From: Allacma fusca
Lineage: Eukaryota; Arthropoda; Collembola; Symphypleona; Sminthuridae
NCBI GenBank assembly: GCA_947179485.1
Contig: OX359247.1
Span: 50,193,131 to 50,257,130, forward strand
Direction: 5' to 3'
DNA length: 64,000 bases
Shown: positions 36,525 to 49,605 of the stretch, piece by piece
Position numbering within the stretch: the first letter of the stretch is position 1
Layout of the letters: each line of letters begins with the position of its first letter
Made by a program: the position numbers and the translations under genes
Notes under the pieces: model-generated
Told to the model about the DNA's origin: nothing
The model's input: the letters and a program-made list of their open reading frames with translations, nothing else
Databases searched by the model: none

Positions 36525-37948
36525 CTACCACGAATCGGGTGATACACTTCGAGAGCCCAGGAGATTTGCGTCTTTGTACTGCGAGAAGACTGTTATCTGG
36601 AATAAAGTAGGGATTAATGGAGCACATCTAAATGAACTTCTAATATTAATAGTAACACTTATTTTGAAATTTTGAGGACATACTTTGTCTTTGAGTTGTT
36701 GGCATAGCTGCAGAGCATCTGTGTACAGTAAAATGGTTTTGCTCAACCATGGAATGGTACACTCAGCCTGGAAAACATCGAATTTAACACTTCCTTGTGC
36801 TTGACTAAGAAGATACACCGCAAAGTACAATTTCTGTGCTTGGATGTAAAAGCTCACAACCACATCTGAGGGGAGCTGAGGGAGTAAGGATTTCTGAGAG
36901 AATTCGAACCAAAATATTAAATTACCATAATAACTTCCTTCCTACTTTAATATATCCAAAACATTCAAATCGACAACTAACATTACATACCACATTGCGA
37001 CTTGAGACCAGATCATCAATCGTCCTTTTCTTGGGAATGATCAAAGCATTCCTACCTTTGCTCAAACAACTCATTACAGCATTCAGAGCCTGAAGAGCTT
37101 CTTCCGGAGATTTCACACCATCCCCAAGATTATCAATGTAGAGTAAGCATGACTGAAGATGATTTGCTGAGTCCTGCACCTGCTGTAACTTCCACTCAGT
37201 TTGCAATGAGCCATGGTACGGCGCCGTGCTTTTGTGGAGTTTGATTGTTATGTCCTTGCAGATAGTTACAGAATATTACTATTTTTAAGCTTTCAAACAT
37301 GATGCCCTTTTGATTTCATTTCGATCTAAGCTCTACTTACTGCATTTGTAATATTATCCCCCAAAATGGTCACGACGCATTTAATACTATCCTGTGCATT
37401 GTGGGATGCCGTGGCCATAACAAATTTGTCCAGTTTTAAGGGAACGGATACATTTCCCACCGATAATGGAAAGTGTCTCGCGCATTCCTATTTAAAAAAA
37501 AAATACATTTATTTCTTGTCCACCATTCCATATTATAAGTAATACAAGATTACAAGAACCTATATGTTTTACCTCTACAACTAATCTCAATCGTTTCAGG
37601 GAAGTGGGCACTTCTTCTTGCAACACCCAATCGAACTCTTGTTGCTGAAATGTAAACAAATAATTACAGATTATCCCAACAGGAATGAAATTAACTAGAT
37701 GAACATTGGTTAATTCAAATTATCTTCATAAAATTAATAACTAGGCCAAGTAATCAAATCAGTAATTTCATTGACCTTTCCTAATCAATCACCTGCTTCT
37801 ATATCATCACCTCTACTCCAAACCATAACTATATCAAATATAATTACTGCAAAATAACAATTCAGTGGAATCAAATATAGATTTAGGGCGGATTTGAAAA
37901 TTAAGGTCTCACCAAGGCTAAAATCTCCCATTTTTCAGGGTCTGCCAT
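36525..37948 (-). CDS. rogdi: Rogdi homologue
   Basis: Exons in coding order: 37948-37913, 37644-37573, 37487-37341, 37254-36991, 36893-36684 and 36596-36525 (266 residues), all junctions in phase 0. Rogdi is a soluble, mostly helical protein linked to the V-ATPase assembly factors (the RAVE-like DMXL/WDR7 complex). In flies it affects sleep and memory, and in humans its loss causes Kohlschutter-Tonz syndrome. Family landmarks visible here: EFDWVLQEEVP near the N-terminus, EWKLQQVQDSANHL, LPSDVVVSFYIQAQKLYFAVY, ECTIPWLSKTILLY, LQLCQQLKDK, and a last exon ITVFSQY followed by a short tail. The human protein ends soon after the matching ISVFSSY motif. Length is close to human (287). The first exon is only 12 codons, so its start is less certain than the rest. 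Confidence 0.93.
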
Positions 37949-40900
37949 TGTTGGGATTTGGTTTCTTGCAATTAAAATCCTTGGACTTGTCCCTTGTTCT
38001 TAAGCAGCTGGTTCTTCTCTATACACTGGATAAGTTAATGGTAATTTTAAATTTGGCCTCAGAATCCCAATTAATGAAGTGTTAATGCATGTAGCAACTT
38101 CGAAATGTATTTATGTAATTATTCACGTGCTAAATAATGTAAAGCAGTTTAACCGTGAGCTCCGGTTGAAAGAACTAATTTAAAGAGAATTGTCTGACAG
38201 TTTAAATAAGTAAGGGTTTCTTTAAGTACACTTTATTTTTTGGCTTTATAAGATCGTGTAAATAATTATACGATTATGACAAGATTCACACTATATCACG
38301 TCAAACATATATATCGTATCTCAACATGTACGAATTCAGGTTTCCCTCTTCAATGGTAGACACAGAGTAGATGGCAGTGGATGGCCTAATAGACTAAATA
38401 AGGTTCACACATTTTTTGGAGCCTATACATACTTCGGATTCAGAAGAGTAATTACTTAATACCGTAAATCTCGTTATTAGGGTTTGGTTAAAGCGTTAAA
38501 TTATCGTTATTAGTTTTTTTTTCGTTAAGGTTGACATACATATATACTTATTCGGTCTCATCATAAATTTTTTTACTACAGTCTGTTGCATTATCAATTT
38601 GTACGTATTTGCTAACAGGGGATAAATTAGATAAAATCTCCGATATTATGCATTTTGGTCAAAACATCTGCAAAATGCACCCAAGGACAGTTCCGTACCC
38701 GTGACATAGTAAACCCCGAGTGTTTAGAAAATGCTATTGTAGGTTTCCCAATCGAAATTTAATTAGCCTAGATCATTACTTACTGTCAAAATTGAAAGGA
38801 ACTTATCCGGAAGGAACTTCCGAGACGTTACTGCTTGGATTTCTATTTTAATATTATAACTCCGGAAGAGTAATTGTATATAAGGTATCTTACAATTACA
38901 ACGTCTGTGCAAATTGGCAACCTAAACACCTTCGTGACTCCCAAATACTCACACTCGTGTAACCCTTCAAAAAATATGCTTCCAGAGAGGGAAACACTGG
39001 TTACGCTGGATGACAAAAATTAAAATTTAACAAATGTTTGTTTCTGAAGCCCTATGTATGTTTTGTAATGAGATGTGTTGAAAAAAGTCGATCAGCCCCT
39101 TCCTTTTGTTTCAATATATCAGCGGCTACAGGAGTACTTTCTGTTTATTTTCAGAAAGAAACCCGAAAAAAAAACTGTCGAATTTGCCCATATCTTAGAT
39201 ATACATATGTACAGATATCATCGTTACAGAAGCTTTTTTTTCAAACCTACCACAAAATAATCAGGATTTTTCTGCGACAATTATACATCAGAGTCACAAT
39301 ACCTGCCATAAGGGTAGTAAACATCCCTAGCAAGAACAATAATATATTTCTATTGAATATGTTGGTTTGGTATTCATGGAGTATTTTGTTTTTGATTTTG
39401 GAAAAATTTTAAGAAGAGGATTTTGGAAACACTTGCTGAAGAAGCGGAATGAAGTGGCTCAAGGCACATGCACTGAGGTCGAGGACTATTCTAAATGAAG
39501 ATCCCAGGAGATTGAAAACTTAATACAGTGCAGATAAAAACAATGAATAATAATTTTAGTTGCGTTACACCCCCCCCCCCCCCAAATCGGTTATGAAAAG
39601 TAGCTTCATAATCTTGGGACAGGCGTACTACATATGGGAAGGTTTATTATTACATACAAAAAAATGTAGCAACAACAAAGCAATATTTCTAATAATTTCG
39701 GGGGTAATGTCTCAATGAAAGTGTAAACTACACAACTTAATTAATAAGATATGTGCCCTGACATCAATTATTTTGAAGATGTATTGAGGAATGGCACACA
39801 TTAAGAAATTTGAACCTTAATACATAATGCTAAACATTTAAAGGACGTGAAATGGGACGAATTGCATTACGGAAGGTTACTCCTGTCGCAGAGTTGACAT
39901 TTGGTGCTGGAAACATTAAGTTTGGAGTAATCTCTCTCTCTAGGAATATGTATACGTTAGGAATAGATGGTATTTACGCAGTAACCTTGTATACTTGAAG
40001 AAAAAGAGTAAGATTCTAAAACAAGCCATTGCAGGATGTGTGGAGACCGAAATAAATTGTCAGCTTCATTTTCAAATATAAAACAACATACATATGTACA
40101 TACAACAAGCTAACCAAAAAAATATTATTATTATTTCCTGTTAAAACGATCCTATCATGCCACATTATCCATAATCACTTTACTATTTCTATAAGAATCA
40201 ATATATGATATAGCAATTTGAAGCTCTAAATTGTGAATGCACTCTGGCAGTAAGAATCTTTGTGTTAAGATTTTATTTTCCTACTTTACAGACATTTCAG
40301 TAATCGTACATAATTTTTCAACACACTGGACAGTACCAAAGCAAGTTAAGGACTACAGACATGCGATGTACTTCTAATGAGCTGTTTTGCTAATTTTTTT
40401 ATTACCACAGTAAATGGTGTTTTAGACGACAAATAAATCCTTTATATTGAAATCTCAAGTCGTCACGGAAAACCAAATACCCCAATGAAATTGAAATTGT
40501 TGCTACTGTATGTGTTATAGAAGGAACGACAGTAACTATAAAATAATAAAACAAATTCAAAAATGTATTATCTTTCGTATATGTACATACATATTTTACT
40601 ATAAACCGTATACCATGAGGAAAGTTTGATGTTCACATCAGACAAATTAAAATAATTTTGCTAATTGTAAACAAGACCATTTGACTACTTTAAGTCTATA
40701 ATACAAAACATCATCTTTGTAGCATACTCATTACGTCACGGAACTTTTGCTGCAGGACCGACTCAAAGCAATCAGTACATACAAATTTGCCTTCATTCGT
40801 CTAGAAAAATACAAGTTCAAGTACAAGTACGTATGTAAGCATACGCTAAGCAAGGAAACTGAAAGGACAATTCTTCAATACGAAATACCTGTTTTTTTCC

Positions 40901-43744
40901 TGTTTAGTCTGTCGGATTTTTAAAAAATAAACATAAGCTAACACAACTACTTGAAATTATTTTCGAATACAACAAATGAAATCCAGTTTTGGTAAAATGG
41001 AATATTAAGTAGCAAAGACTGGTAACATCAATTAATTATATACATCTTTACAACGCAATTTCCAAGAAGGAAAAAACGCATCATTGTATGATTTAATTAC
41101 GTACCCGTGCCAAGGCGTAGATACATAAAGCTTTCACTACTTCTATTGTCAGTACACCCACCATCCAAGGAGGTTAAGTTGAGCATTTTGTATGAGTATG
41201 TATATGAAGGCCAAGATCAGGGAGTTTATGTTAATGACATAACACGTGTACGGATTGAGCGCTGTTGTTATTTGCTTTATGGCTTTCCCAAGTGTCATCC
41301 ACAAGTTCAATTAGCATTATTTTGCGGGACCTTGTCTAGGCTTTGGTATAATAATTCAAATGAAGATAACATTAATTAATAATACTACAAAAAATTGTCG
41401 GTGCTGGCCTTCGGTCATTTGCACAGGGGTCATTTATTTGCTAGTTCTCATATTCGGATATGATATTTTTTTATTGCAGCAAGACGAATTATTATGAGTT
41501 TGTGAAATACAGCTTGGCACTTTTGAGAGTGATTATATTTAGTAATTACTTAAACCTAATTACCTTTAAATTCCAGGGGAAGCGCAATACCTTGATCCCT
41601 CCCCAGAGCCCATAGAAGAGCCAATGATGAAACATATTCGATTCATTCATTTTGTAGTAAATCTTCTACCAGAATTATTAACAATCATTATTCCACCCTT
41701 GCAGCAAAGTCATAATGTTTTCGGAAAAAGGAAAACTTTGACAGTTTTTGAATTTTTACACAAGTTTTAGAATTTAAAAAAAAAATAATTTGACATTTGT
41801 TTCTAGGAAATTTCATTGACTTTTCAAAGAACCATCCCACGAGACCCTACATTGAGAATTGAGGGCATGGATTGCAAAAACAGTAAGGTTGGAGAAATTC
41901 AGAACCAGGAGCAACGTGAGAAAGATGCAGAAAAGGAGAAATTTCTCACTCGAATTCCCCATCTTTCTAACTTCTTCTCCTGAAGATGATTTTCTCCATT
42001 CTTGATATTTTCACAATGCTCGATGTATCTAGTTTTCGTGGATAGCTCTTTGGAAGCCAATGAAAAATCTTAGAAATGAACGTCAAAATATATATTTTGA
42101 AATTTTGACATTTGAGCAATTCAAAAACTGAAAACTTTCCTGTTTCCAATCCTGATATTCCTCTACTTCCTTGAGCGCTGTATCCAAAGTTTTTGAGATA
42201 CAAGGATCGAACACGTTTTGAGAATTCTGGGAACAAAATTTCTACAACATGGGGAATCAAATATTTTACATTGGATATGCGACACTGTGGGTTAAGGTGA
42301 ATACAAAGGTATTGCGACTTGCGACACTTTTGCACGAATGCACCGGTTGTCGTCATGCTCTCGACAAATCTCTCCAATTAACACGTATTTAATAAAATAT
42401 TTCTCCGAAAAGTGTCACTGCAATTATTTTGCTATAATTACATATACATATGCACATACCGCTGACCACCACCAAAGTAGCCAGCTACTATGTATTTACA
42501 TGGTTTGGACAGATGCCCTGATTTAAAACACGTCATTCATAACATTAAATTATTACACTATTCTTTGACCATAATTTCCGAAGGTTAAATGAGTGACCGC
42601 GTTTTACCGGTAATATGTATGTAATTTGGGTATTTTACTACTACAACAAATAAATGCATATAATAATCCCTACTTATTACCATTAAAGAATATTTCTTCG
42701 ATACTGGTCAATGGTCATTCAATTTTTAACAATATTGAGGGACAAACTGACAAGCATTCAAACAATGGAAACGGTTACAATAGCGGCGGAGGTGGATGCC
42801 CCTAAAAGGTAACTGTGATGAGGTGACGATCGGCCTCTTTCAAGACAAGTACAATGATTTAATATCAGTACATCACATTATCAGTAAACAAACTCCTACA
42901 GTATGTATGCATATTTTAATTGTCACTGTGAACCAACCGCTTGTCAGTTGCCATTTTGATTTTAACACCCATAAGCGTACACTTTGGGGATTTTTGGTAG
43001 TAGTTATCATTTGTTTGAAAAAACATTTTGTCCTAATTGTCCAAAGTGCGCGTAATGTACCTAATGTTTAATTACTGGAATATTTTGCTTCTGCTATTGA
43101 AATGCATGATTAAATTAGTACTGTAATATAAGAAAACTAGTAGCTCTTGAAACCAGTAGGAGCTGGGGATAAGGTATACTGTAAACTTTCCTTCTTTCTG
43201 TGCATATATTAATGTGCAAATTAAAATATCGTGGAGTAGCAGATGATTCTGAGTCCTGAGAAAAATCATTTGCATATCCTTTGTAAAATTTAATTTACAA
43301 GTTTCTCAATTTCTGTGTAAGCATTTGTAATGAGTTTGTAGGAGTTGACAACGAGCGATTGGGAGTTAAATAAAAGGACACAATCTGCTCCTCTTCCACA
43401 AACATAACTGCACTGACAGGGAAACTTTTGTAAAGGCCTTCTTTACCTTTACAATTTCCACATGTTCATATATATATAAATACATTTCAATACAGGGGCA
43501 CAGAAACCCAGAGATCATTTCTGTACACACAAATGTGTGTTTAACCAAATCCTTAAAAAAAATACTTGATTAGGCTACAGGTTCTTGGGAACACTCGCAG
43601 TACCTACATAGGATAAAGATCCAGGAGCATCAGAACCATGAGTGACCCATCCTTCAAAAAGTTATTCAGATTCGGCTCATTCTCCGTTTGTGAGGAGTGG
43701 TTGATCCTTTGGAGAGCTCGCAATCCCTCCGCTTAAAAACGTGA
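37949..43744. other. 5.8 kb intergenic region
   Basis: No gene could be supported apart from the unexplained open frame at 41967-42377. A run of 14 C lies at 39570-39583. Open frames at 39038-39412, 41107-41379 and 42796-43071 are short and without domains. It presumably holds promoters of rogdi (left) and of the ATPase gene (right). Confidence 0.5.
41967..42377 (-). other. Unexplained 136-codon open frame
   Basis: This minus-strand frame is long for such AT-rich intergenic sequence and reads protein-like (CRISNVKYLIPHVVEILFP, then FELLKCQNFKIYILTF, with regular leucines). The pattern loosely recalls leucine-rich-repeat or F-box-type sequence, but I recognise no motif firmly. No clear splice partners were found, so it could be a decayed gene fragment or chance. 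I do not assign a function. Confidence 0.25.
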
Positions 43745-46700
43745 ATGTCTTCACGCAACTACTGTTCACGTTTTTCTAGAGTAGTTGCTTCTAGAGCCTT
43801 AGCTGATTCGGAAATAGTTATTAATAGAGCAGTAGCTAGATTAGAAAATAAATCCGATCCCAACTCCATTATGAAAGAGAAAGGTCCTTTGAAGAAGAAA
43901 TTGTCCAAACGAGATTCGTACACTTTTTTAAATCCTCAAGTCCCTGCTATCATCAATGCAGTTGGATCTACTCAGGTACATAGAGTTATAAATTTTTCTC
44001 TTCTTTTATTCTACAATATTATTTTACAATTATTATTCAATGATTAATATACTGTAGACCTATACATTTATATAAAATCTTATTATTTGGATTAATTGCT
44101 TTTAAAGGGAGGTGTAGGGTCACCGGTCCGTCGACAGCGGCTTGAAGAAGAATCCAGTGACACAGACGAGGTAATTCTTTTACCCTATTTTGCATCAAAT
44201 ACGTAATAGTAGACAATAAATGATGACGAATTTGTAAGATTTTTAAGGGACAATAAACAAAAATGCTGTGTTTCATTGTAGTCATGTGCGGGCGATAGAA
44301 CCTTCCTAATTCAAGGGAAGTCTGAAAAATCAGGAGACTTGTTGGGGGACTTGAAGAAGGAGTTAGAGACCGACTATCACAAAATATCCCTGGAAGTTTT
44401 ATTAAGGAAATTCGGAAGCAATGTGTCTACGGTAAGATCATTAGGAAACATCTGCAGTATTAATGTATATTGAACTATAATAATATTATTGATCAGTGGG
44501 CTTTCTTACCGGTCGCAGATGTAATTGCATTTGTTTATATGATACATATACTTATTATTTCCAAGAAAAGAACGGATTGTCATGTTAACTTATTTGTACT
44601 TTCGAAAGGGATTATCTCAAAACCAAGCAGATATCAACATGGGCAGATTTGGACCGAATGTCCTAACACCACCGGATGATGTCTCAGATTGGATGCTATT
44701 CTTGGAACATTTAACCGGTGGATTTTCTGTACTTCTATGGGTTGGGGCTTTTCTATGTTTCGGCGCTTTCGCTGTACAAAAAGCGTACTTAGAAGATGCT
44801 CCGTCGGACTACGTAAGCAATTAAGACATCTCTATGTAATTTCGAGGTGGATGGAGATGGGATTTTAGTTCTCAAATTATAAAATTAATTACAACTAATT
44901 GACTAGGCATTTGAATTTTGAAAATAAACGTAAGAAACTTTGTATGATTTTTTTCATCTGAAGTCTGGCTGTTTCGATCATTTGGTACTTATTGGTTATC
45001 TTTGTACTCTCTCTCTCTCTCTTTTTATCCAAAAGTCTCATTGTGTGTGGTTACTTTTCTGTACACCAAGACCTTGCATGTTTCTTCTATAAGAAAATTA
45101 CACTTCACCAATTCTTAGCCACATTTACATGCTGCATGAAAAATGCTTCTATTGGAATTATCTTTTAATAAGAAAAAAAGTATTTTTGCAAAAACCGGGA
45201 ACAATGGTACATTTTCTATTAACTTCGTACATTCTAAATTCTGCTCTGGGAAATTATTTAATATTCTCATTCTTTCATATTAGCAATATTACATACCTGT
45301 ACACATGTTTGAAAGTATTTGCAAAATTGACAAAAATGATTTTTGGAGCAGCTCTACCTGGGAATAGTTCTTTCCCTCGTGGTTCTAATATCTGGCACTT
45401 TTGCGTACTACCAAGAAGCCAAAAGCTCCCGAATCATGGTATGAATTAATAAAATGAAATGCTACAACTTTTACATGTGCTAATTTCTCAACCGAAGTCA
45501 TAAGTGTAGTAATGGTAATATAACTATATGCGTCACGTTTGCAGGATTCTTTCAAGAAGATGGTGCCACAGTGTGCGGTTGTTCTTCGAGAAGGTAACTT
45601 ATTCGAGATAGATGCGACTGACCTGGTGGTAGGGGATATTGTGCACATGAAATTAGGTGACAAAATTCCTGCTGATGTTCGGCTTATTGAATCTGATGGT
45701 TTCAAGGTAAGAGAAATAAACTAAGAGCAAATTTTGATTGTGAAAAGTTAGTGTGAGGTTTTTTACCTATGCATTGAAATAATTGTCGCTCTTAATTGAT
45801 CACAGGTGGACAATTCCGCTCTGACAGGAGAATCGGAGCCTCAAAGTAGAAATGCAACTTGCACTCATGATAATCCCTTGGAGACAAAAAACTTGTGCTT
45901 TTTTTCTACAAATGCTCTCGAAGGTCAGTACCACAATGTGTTAAGCTTCTATTGCTGCATCTAATCACTAATTAAGTAACACAAGAATTGATGAATTGTA
46001 ACAGGTACAGCAAAAGGCCTGGTAATCAGTGTAGGGGATAGCACACTGATGGGAAGAATAGCAGGCCTGGCTACAAAACTTGAGGTTGAAGAAACGCCGA
46101 TGGCACAAGAAATGGCGCATTTTGTTCACGTAGTATCCGGAGTTGCTATATTCCTGGGCCTTCTGTTTTTTTCATTGTCTATAATGTTAGGAAACTCGTG
46201 GCTGGACTCCGCCATCTTCTTGATAGGAATCATTGTTGCAAATGTGCCGGAAGGTCTCTTGGCTACGGTTACAGTTTGTTTGAGCCTTACAGCCAAGAGA
46301 ATGGCAAATAAAAACTGTTTGGTGAAGCATCTGGAAGCAGTGGAAACATTGGGATCCACGAATTGCATTTGCTCAGACAAAACCGGGACCCTAACTCAAA
46401 ATAGGATGGCCGTATCTCATTTGTGGTTTAACAATCAAATTCACAATTGTGACGTGACGGACGATATTTTTTTGCGGTGGTTGTCTGGTAAATATATTGA
46501 TGTTAAAAATGTCGGGTTCCAAGCTCTGGCTCGAGTGGGGGCTTTATGCAGTAGGGCTACATTCAAACCATCTCAGTTCGGCTTGCCCATTTCTCAAAGG
46601 TCAGCAGTTAATTGCTTCAGTATTTTTTAAAAATACTTGTTTAACATTTTTGAGAAGCCCTGTTTCGTTTGTGAAACCTTTTTTAAATTATATGACATTG

Positions 46701-49605
46701 AATTTGCAGGGATGTGATAGGAGACCCATCAGAGGCAGCTATTTTAAGAACTTCTCAATTGTTTCTTGGCAATATGGACTTGTATCGAAAAAATTATCCC
46801 AAAGCTTTTGAAATACCATTCAACTCGACAAATAAGTATCAGGTTTCGATTCATCATGCCGAAGACGAAAATAGCCATTTCTTGCTAACTATGAAGGTAC
46901 TTATTGCGTGAAAAATGTAAGAAAAATTAGCAATAGTTGACTTGGTCAGAGATGTTTGTCAGCTTTGAACGTGTTTCAGGGCGCACCAGAGCGTATTCTT
47001 GAATTCTGTGAAACTATATACATCGATGGGGAAGAACGTGATCTGACGGAACATTGGAGGAAACATTTTAATGAGGCATGCGAAACATTCGGGGAAATGG
47101 GAGAGCGAGTCTTAGGTATTGAAATGGATCACTATCTTTAAACTACTACATATGTATGTAATTATTTTATTACGAAAATGTAAATACAACATTCTAGAAG
47201 AACGATATTTTTGACAGTGTTGTATAAAACAGTATACATTTTTAGGATTTTGTGACTACCAGTTACCCAAACAGGAGTTCCCGGAGGGATCTAAATTCTC
47301 GTCAGAGAATTTAGATTTCATGAGCGATCCGAGATTTCGGTTTGTTGGCTTGATGTCGCTCGTGGATCCGCCCAGAAGTTCTGTCCCGGATGCAGTAGAA
47401 AAATGCAGATCAGCTGGAATAAAGGTTATCATGGTCACTGGGGATCATCCGTTAACTGCAAAATCGATTGCTCGTGCTGTGGGTATAATTTCCAAAGGTA
47501 CTGTCGTACTTAATAAGCATTCGGAGCCTGACAGTTACTCCAGGTTTTTTTGACAAGCACAGATCATGAAGTTCCTATCTCTGTCGTTCTGTAGGATCAC
47601 AAACTAGAGATGAAATTGCCAAAAAGTTGGGAGTACCAGAGGATAAAGTTGCTCCGGAATCAGTCAAAGTCGCCGTCATCCATGGCAGTGACCTGAAAGA
47701 CATGGATTCGGAGAAACTTGATGAAATTCTTTCGTAATAATTACATTTTTATTGGTGTAGAACTCACAGTTGAGGAACTCAACCGCATAAACCTGTTGAT
47801 TTTGCTCAACCTTTGTATTATGAACGTTTTTGTATTTTATATTTTAGCAATCACGAAGAAATTGTATTTGCCCGGACATCTCCCCAGCAGAAACTGATAA
47901 TAGTTGAAGGTTGTCAACGGCTGGGCTGCACAGTGGCAGTGACCGGGGACGGTGTTAACGACTCGCCTGCGTTGAAGAAAGCTGATATCGGCATTGCAAT
48001 GGGAGTAACTGGATCCGATGTTTCCAAAGAGGCTGCGGACATGATTTTGCTGGACGATAACTTCTCATCAATCGTAACCGGAGTTGAAGAAGGACGCCTG
48101 ATTTTCGACAACTTGAAAAAATGTGTCTTCTACACCCTCACAGATAACATTGCGGAACTAACTCCTTTCATGCTTTTTATTCTTCTCCGAATACCCCTGC
48201 CTTTGGGAACTATCAGTATACTTTGCATTGACCTGGGTACCGACGTAGTCCCAGCGGTTTCCTTAGCATATGAAAAACCCGAAGCGGACCTTATGAACAG
48301 ACCTCCGAGAAATCGTCAAAGGGATAAATTAGTTACGAGGCAGTAAGTAATAATTGTTGTCTTCATAGTTACATGTGAATACTAGAATGTGGATGCTCAA
48401 TTATGAGTTCATTTTATTGTATGTGTAGGTATCTACATTATATGTGAGTATTGATTCATGGTAAAGCTTCTTTTCATCAAAGCTTCTTTCAATGTTTGCA
48501 GACTAATTTCCTACGCTTACGGTCAGATAGGACTGATCGAGTCCTTTGCAGGCTTCTTCACCTATTTTGTCATCATGGGAGAAAACGGATTTTTACCTCT
48601 GAAATTGCTTGGACTTCAGAGTGAATGGGATTCTCCTTCTATAAATGACTTAGAGGATTCTTACGGACAAGAATGGGTAATTTAAATCCACGTTTAACTC
48701 ATTCCTGAAACTCAGAAATAAAACTAACGAAATTGCTCGTTGACCAAATCGGACTTTTTCCCATTTTAATTTACATTGAATCCATTGAGTAGGTAGAATT
48801 TAGTTAAAGCTACACTATTTATCCTAGGGACCATAAGAAAGTTCTCTTTTTTCTTCCAGAGTTATTCGCAAAGGAAGAGACTGGAAAGCGCGTGCTCCAC
48901 CGGATACTTTGTAGCAATTGTTGTAAGCAATAATAATAATATTAATAATAAGTTAATGTAATAAATGCTGGTAGAACAAAACAAGTTGGTGATGAAATAA
49001 GACGCTAGACACGAGTATCCTATTTTGTGTTTGTCTAATAGGTAGCGCAATGGAGCAATTTGATCATCTCAAAAACTCGTCGTGTGTCCATTTGGGATAA
49101 AGGGATGAAGTAAGTCTTATTTGAAAACTTACATATTTTTGTATGTTCCCTTCATTTATCTTTCCAATGGAGTAGATTCTCTATTAGACGCAATAATTTG
49201 AATTGGAAATTTTACACAACGTTGGCATCAATCGACTATTGTACTTCTTACTACATTAGATACATTTTTGTATTTTCCAGCAATTGGGTCCTTAATTTTG
49301 CTCTGATGTTTGAGACTGCTGTAGCCTGCATGCTAATTTACACCCCTGCCATAGCGAACGGCCTGAACTTGGTTCCAGTCAAGTAAGCCAGCTATTATAT
49401 ATTTTTACTACTTGCAACTGCAAGTTTGCTGCTCTTAAACAAGAGGAATTTTCAGAATTAAATCTGTTCAACTGTTTTTTCTAGAATCGGTTGGTGGGCA
49501 CCGGCACTTCCGTTTTCCTTTCTCCTCTTTGTATATGATGAAATCAGACGTTGCATGATAAGAAGATACCCGGGCGGTTGGATCTGCGAGGAATTTTACT
49601 ACTGA
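43745..49605 (+). CDS. Divergent Na+/K+-ATPase alpha-subunit paralogue
   Basis: Eighteen exons: 43745-43975, 44108-44170, 44282-44431, 44609-44812, 45352-45438, 45545-45706, 45806-45923, 46005-46599, 46710-46896, 46980-47115, 47246-47497, 47595-47733, 47848-48342, 48502-48676, 48860-48922, 49042-49109, 49281-49382 and 49485-49605 (1115 residues). P-type ATPase landmarks are intact: TGES loop, [12 protein letters not shown] in M4, DKTGTLTQN phosphorylation site, [43 protein letters not shown] in M6, and a C-terminus ending EEFYY. The class transports Na+ out and K+ in across the plasma membrane with a beta subunit. The N-terminus is about 90 residues longer than usual. M5 reads [12 protein letters not shown] where the canonical pump has YTLTSNIPEITP, so this is probably a specialised paralogue. 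Exon 5 has two adjacent acceptors. Confidence 0.93.
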
